Source: Acholoe squamosa (taxonomy: Eukaryota > Annelida > Polychaeta > Phyllodocida > Polynoidae). Taken from it: DNA of 64,000 nucleotides. The translations under genes and the position numbers were made by a program. Below the pieces are notes generated by a model that searched no databases, had not been told where the DNA came from, and was given only the letters and a program-made list of their open reading frames with translations. Where the stretch lies: assembly GCA_949317995.1 (NCBI GenBank), contig OX439050.1, positions 22,336,061 through 22,400,060 of the forward strand, read 5' to 3'. This document shows, piece by piece, positions 61,494 through 64,000 of this stretch (position 1 is the stretch's first letter; every line of letters starts with the position of its first letter).

Positions 61494-61556
61494 CTCTCCC
61501 AGCAGAGGCTACCGTGCTTCTCATACATAATATGCATGTAGCATCTGCTGGGAGAG
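61494..61556. ncRNA. short hairpin with 19-bp stem (possible structured RNA)
   Basis: CTCTCCCAGCAGAGGCTAC at 61494-61512 pairs with GTAGCATCTGCTGGGAGAG at 61538-61556 at 18 of 19 positions, with a 25-nt loop. Stem and loop lengths are within the range of small animal hairpin RNAs, but one arm lies in a pyrimidine-rich tract and no expression evidence exists. It could equally be a chance or foldback structure. YY1-like and X-box-like motifs follow at 61581 and 61602. Confidence 0.2.
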
Positions 61557-61601
61557 GCGTGCCTCAGACCATAACAAGCCAAGATGGCTGCCGCTCTGAG
61601 T

Positions 61602-61615
61602 GTTGCTATGGTGAC
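61602..61615. promoter_or_regulatory. X-box-like motif next to YY1-like motif
   Basis: GTTGCTATGGTGAC (X-box type) lies 10 bp after AAGATGGCTGCCGC (YY1-like, from 61580). Pairing of the two resembles animal core-promoter-proximal architecture. Inference only. Confidence 0.3.
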
Positions 61616-62068
61616 CGTAGCTTGTTGTCATGCCATCCAGTCATCGATCACGATACATCAGCCATCATCCAGCTGGGTCCACCTGTAAGCAGACGCCTGA
61701 ATGGTCAGTCTTAGGGTTGCCTTGCAGACACAGATGCTGTTGCATGCTTGCCTCCTGCGACAAGGGGCGCCACCATTGTCGCCTGCTTGTCAATGTGTTG
61801 TTTAATCCTTAAATTGTGTTACAAATATGTGATTTTATTTTGTATTTTTGTTCCAAGAGAATTTTCCAGTGTCACCTTGTTAAGGGAAGGGGGGGACGAC
61901 TGTCTAAAAAGCAGGGGGCTTTCGATTCCCTATTATATTAAACGCATATATAATAGTAGAACAAAAAAGACCTACACATTCAAAATAATCCCAGGGCTGT
62001 GAAATAACACAATATTAAATCAACTTAATTATTACACTATCACAAAAGAATCTTATTCTCGCCAGATA

Positions 62069-62222
62069 ACCCATACCTCATCATAAGCCTCCCCACATAA
62101 GCCATACCTCATCTGAACCCTCCCCGCATAACCCATTACTCATCCAAACCCTCCCCGCCTAACCCATACCTCATCCTAACTCTCCCTGCCTAACCTGCAC
62201 CACATCCAAACCCTCCCTTAGT
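62069..62222. repeat. 31-bp minisatellite, ACCCATACCTCATCC...
   Basis: Five tandem units of about 31 bp, each with CATACCTCATCC followed by AACCCTCCCCGC. The outer units are more diverged than the middle ones. There are no spacers, so it is not a CRISPR array. It ends about 100 bp before the DIRS-like leader sequence. Confidence 0.85.
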
Positions 62223-62809
62223 GAAATCTGTATTGACACAATATGATCCGCCTGTAGTCTTGTATGGCGTTTGCTACTGATTTTACCTCGGGAATACTTC
62301 GGGTATTTCCGTAACCGATGAGATATGACCGAAGCTGGTCACGTGACGACAGTTTGGATCGAGCGTCCGTGTTTGGCAGACGGTTTCAAACTTCCAGGTG
62401 AGTTTTTGATCGGTTTTACCCGTTTTACTGCCCTTTTCTGGGCAGTTTTTGCCCTATTTTAAGGGTTTTTGTTCTTGTTTTCCTTCTGGCCAAGGTTACG
62501 CCGCTGGGGTACCTTTTTAGCGCTAGAAAATAAAGTTTTTCTCTAAAAGACGGTCGTCGTGTCGGCAGGCCGTAGAGAGATCTTACATTTTACGTATTCC
62601 TGGAGGAATTCCGCTGGAATTCTCTCGATACAGGGATCTAACAGGGTTTTTGAGCATTCCCTGATGTTTGGCACCCTATTTGCCTTCAGTTTGCACCTTT
62701 TTCGGGCAGTTTTGGCCGATAGCGATCGAAAAATTCTTCGTTGGGGCTCGCCGGTCACCAGCGCCGTTGTACATGTGTACCTAAAGTAGGACACGTCCGG
62801 AGCTACCTA

Positions 62810-63180
62810 GAGTACACCTCAGCGAGTATTACATAGCGCTCGGCGAGCTTCGCCATTGTGTTACCGCTAAGTGGGTCTACTCCAGGTACATGTTTTTCTA
62901 GTCCTGCTCTAAGTACATAGCGCTCGGCGAGTTTCGCCGTTGTGTTACCGCTAAGCGGGTCTACTCCAGGTACACGTTCTAGTCCTGCTCTAAGTACATA
63001 TCGCTCGGCGAGTTCGCCGTGGCATTACCGCTAAGCGGGTCTACTCCAGGTACATGTTTTCTAGTCCTGCTCTAAGTACATAGCGCTCGGCGAGCTTTGC
63101 CGTTGTGTTACCGCTAAGCGGGTCTACTCCAGGTACACGTTCTAGTCCTGCTCTAAGTACATATTGCTCGGCAAGTACAT
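62810..63180 (+). repeat. ~82-bp tandem repeat in element leader
   Basis: Units carrying GCGCTCGGCGAG, TTACCGCTAAGCGGGTCTAC and CCAGGTACA with TCTAGTCCTGCTCTAAGTAC recur with spacings of 84, 81, 82 and 81 bp (CGGCGAG or its variant at 62841, 62925, 63006, 63088 and 63169). The last unit is truncated (GCTCGGCAAG) and runs directly into the Gag-like frame. Unit lengths not divisible by three make it non-coding. A role as promoter or packaging repeats is a guess. Confidence 0.9.
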
Positions 63181-64000
63181 CTCAGTCCAGTCCCACTGCT
63201 GTGGAGAAGGGGAAGAAATCACATAAGAACTCTAGTTCAAGCTCCAGCTCTGCTAGATCTTCATCTAGGCATGCTAAGGATAAGGGTGCTGAGAAAGACA
63301 CTGTGAGTTCAGTAAACTCTGAGAAGGAGCCTGAAGTTCAAACTACTGAGACTCCCAGTGCTCCTGTGCTGTTGGTCCAGCAGCCACCTCAAAGATGGGC
63401 TCCTCCTATGCCCTACTACCAACAGAGTTATGATTACTATCAGGACCCTTATCAGCCGATGGATTATGCCTATGGTATGGATCACATGGCCTACCAGTGT
63501 GAACCAGTAGAGGAGGAAGGTCAGGGTTATGTGGTTCTAGGCCCACATGGACAGGCACATGCGTTGTCAGTAGTTGATGATGAGGAGGAAGTGGCTTCTG
63601 TGCAAGGTGATTTTGAGGCACAGTCGTCAAAGGCTAAGCCACCTCCAATTGACCATCTCAAGGGGCTAACTGGAAGCCTAGCTGAGAGTATCCAGTCCTA
63701 CAGACGGGAAAAAGCGGAACTAACCAAGGAAGGCCCCACCGTACATGAAGCCCTCTCCGATGCCATCAATTCCTATTTTGAAGAGACTTATATTGCCCAG
63801 GACTTAGAGAAAGCGGCTAAAGAATTTCCTAGGCCTTCAAATGTGCAGAGACTGGTAGCACCTAAGTTAGAGGAAGCAATTTTCAACTCTGAGGCACTTT
63901 CCAAGAATGCGGCAGTACGTATGCTGGATGTATCTCTTCAGACCCTGCAGAAAGGGGTGGTCTCGGCCATTGCAGCTATGGCACCGTTAGGCTCGATGAT
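63084..64000 (+). CDS. DIRS-like ORF1 (Gag-like), partial at 3' end
   Basis: The frame is open without a stop from 63084 to the window end, 305 codons. The first in-frame Met is at 63408, leaving 197 codons if that is the start; the open sequence before it (a Ser-rich SSSSSSSARSSSRHAKDK stretch) looks coding, so a non-AUG start, an upstream splice or translation from elsewhere is possible. Order of features: Ser/Lys-rich segment, acidic segment, Pro segment (QQPPQRWAPPMPYYQQ), a Tyr-rich stretch, an acidic DDEEEV patch, then a helical part (SYFEETYIAQDLEKAAKEF) and NAAVRMLDVSLQTLQKGVVS. The last two resemble the conserved helical region of DIRS ORF1 proteins, where they are thought to form the nucleoprotein particle. 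The lack of stops suggests recent insertion. It is not a host gene by context. Confidence 0.6.

Larger units (their letters stand above)
62280..64000 (+). mobile_element. 5' part of a DIRS-like retrotransposon, truncated by window end
   Basis: The composition changes sharply near 62.28 kb to CpG-richer DNA, followed by a tandem-repeat leader and a long open Gag-like frame. Together these have the layout of the left end of a DIRS-order element (leader, then ORF1). The left boundary is not defined by any visible terminal repeat, so 62280 is approximate. RT, RNase H and tyrosine recombinase would be expected to the right of the window. Confidence 0.55.

Noticed and set aside
62069-63180. Possible CRISPR array
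   Set aside because: Both arrays are head-to-tail tandem repeats without unique spacers, in an animal-type sequence.
62325-63190. Spliced start of the Gag-like protein from the ATG at 62325 through the donor at 62397
   Set aside because: The acceptors tested upstream of the open frame (after CTCAG at 63185, TCCAG at 63190 and CTAG near 63145) do not restore the Gag frame, so the splice is not supported.

Overview
This window looks like non-coding, repeat-dense nuclear DNA from an animal, most likely a marine invertebrate (lophotrochozoan or invertebrate deuterostome). I cannot narrow it further. The reasons are the absence of dense ORFs or operons, the abundance of non-autonomous DNA transposons with intact target-site duplications, a SINE-like element ending in (ACTC)n, long (TA)n and (CA)n microsatellites, and DIRS-type retrotransposon sequence. 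No rRNA, tRNA, CRISPR array or complete host protein-coding gene could be supported.

Layout. 0.4-1.7 kb is a patchwork of local duplications, followed by a 29-30 bp minisatellite (1.92-2.20 kb). Two families of PIF/Harbinger-like MITEs, with 3-bp TTA/TAA target duplications, are spread through the window: family A at 2.5, 9.3 and 33.2 kb, family B at 7.2, 22.3, 23.3 and 40.2 kb. A SINE-like family lies at 3.9, 25.7, 27.3 and 35.3 kb, and three of its four copies have 14-15 bp target duplications. A broken DIRS-type reverse transcriptase lies at 5.7-6.5 kb. A second, younger-looking DIRS-like element enters from the right: a 31-bp minisatellite (62.07 kb), a ~82-bp tandem repeat block (62.8-63.2 kb) and an open Gag-like frame that runs off the window end. 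Other inverted-repeat elements sit at 4.6, 14.5/21.0 (8-bp duplication), 18.8, 24.6/26.2, 42.7, 50.0-51.1 (1.1 kb), 51.4, 52.1 (TTAA) and 53.1 kb. A palindromic family built on a TGATGCACCAATGCAGTG-type core recurs at about ten places and folds into strong hairpins.

Possible host coding or regulatory signal is weak. Pro/Tyr/Gln-rich open segments occur at 8.2-9.0 and 10.3-10.6 kb, an unidentified open frame at 11.9-12.4 kb, three short CxxC-rich peptides at 37.7-38.6 kb, and a candidate first coding exon with a good splice donor at 43.5 kb, next to CpG-richer DNA. Palindromes resembling RFX X-boxes are unusually frequent (about nine), and YY1-like AANATGGCNGC motifs, CRE octamers and CTCF-like motifs are scattered. 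The most economical reading is long introns or intergenic DNA of an animal gene neighbourhood colonised by several non-autonomous element families.
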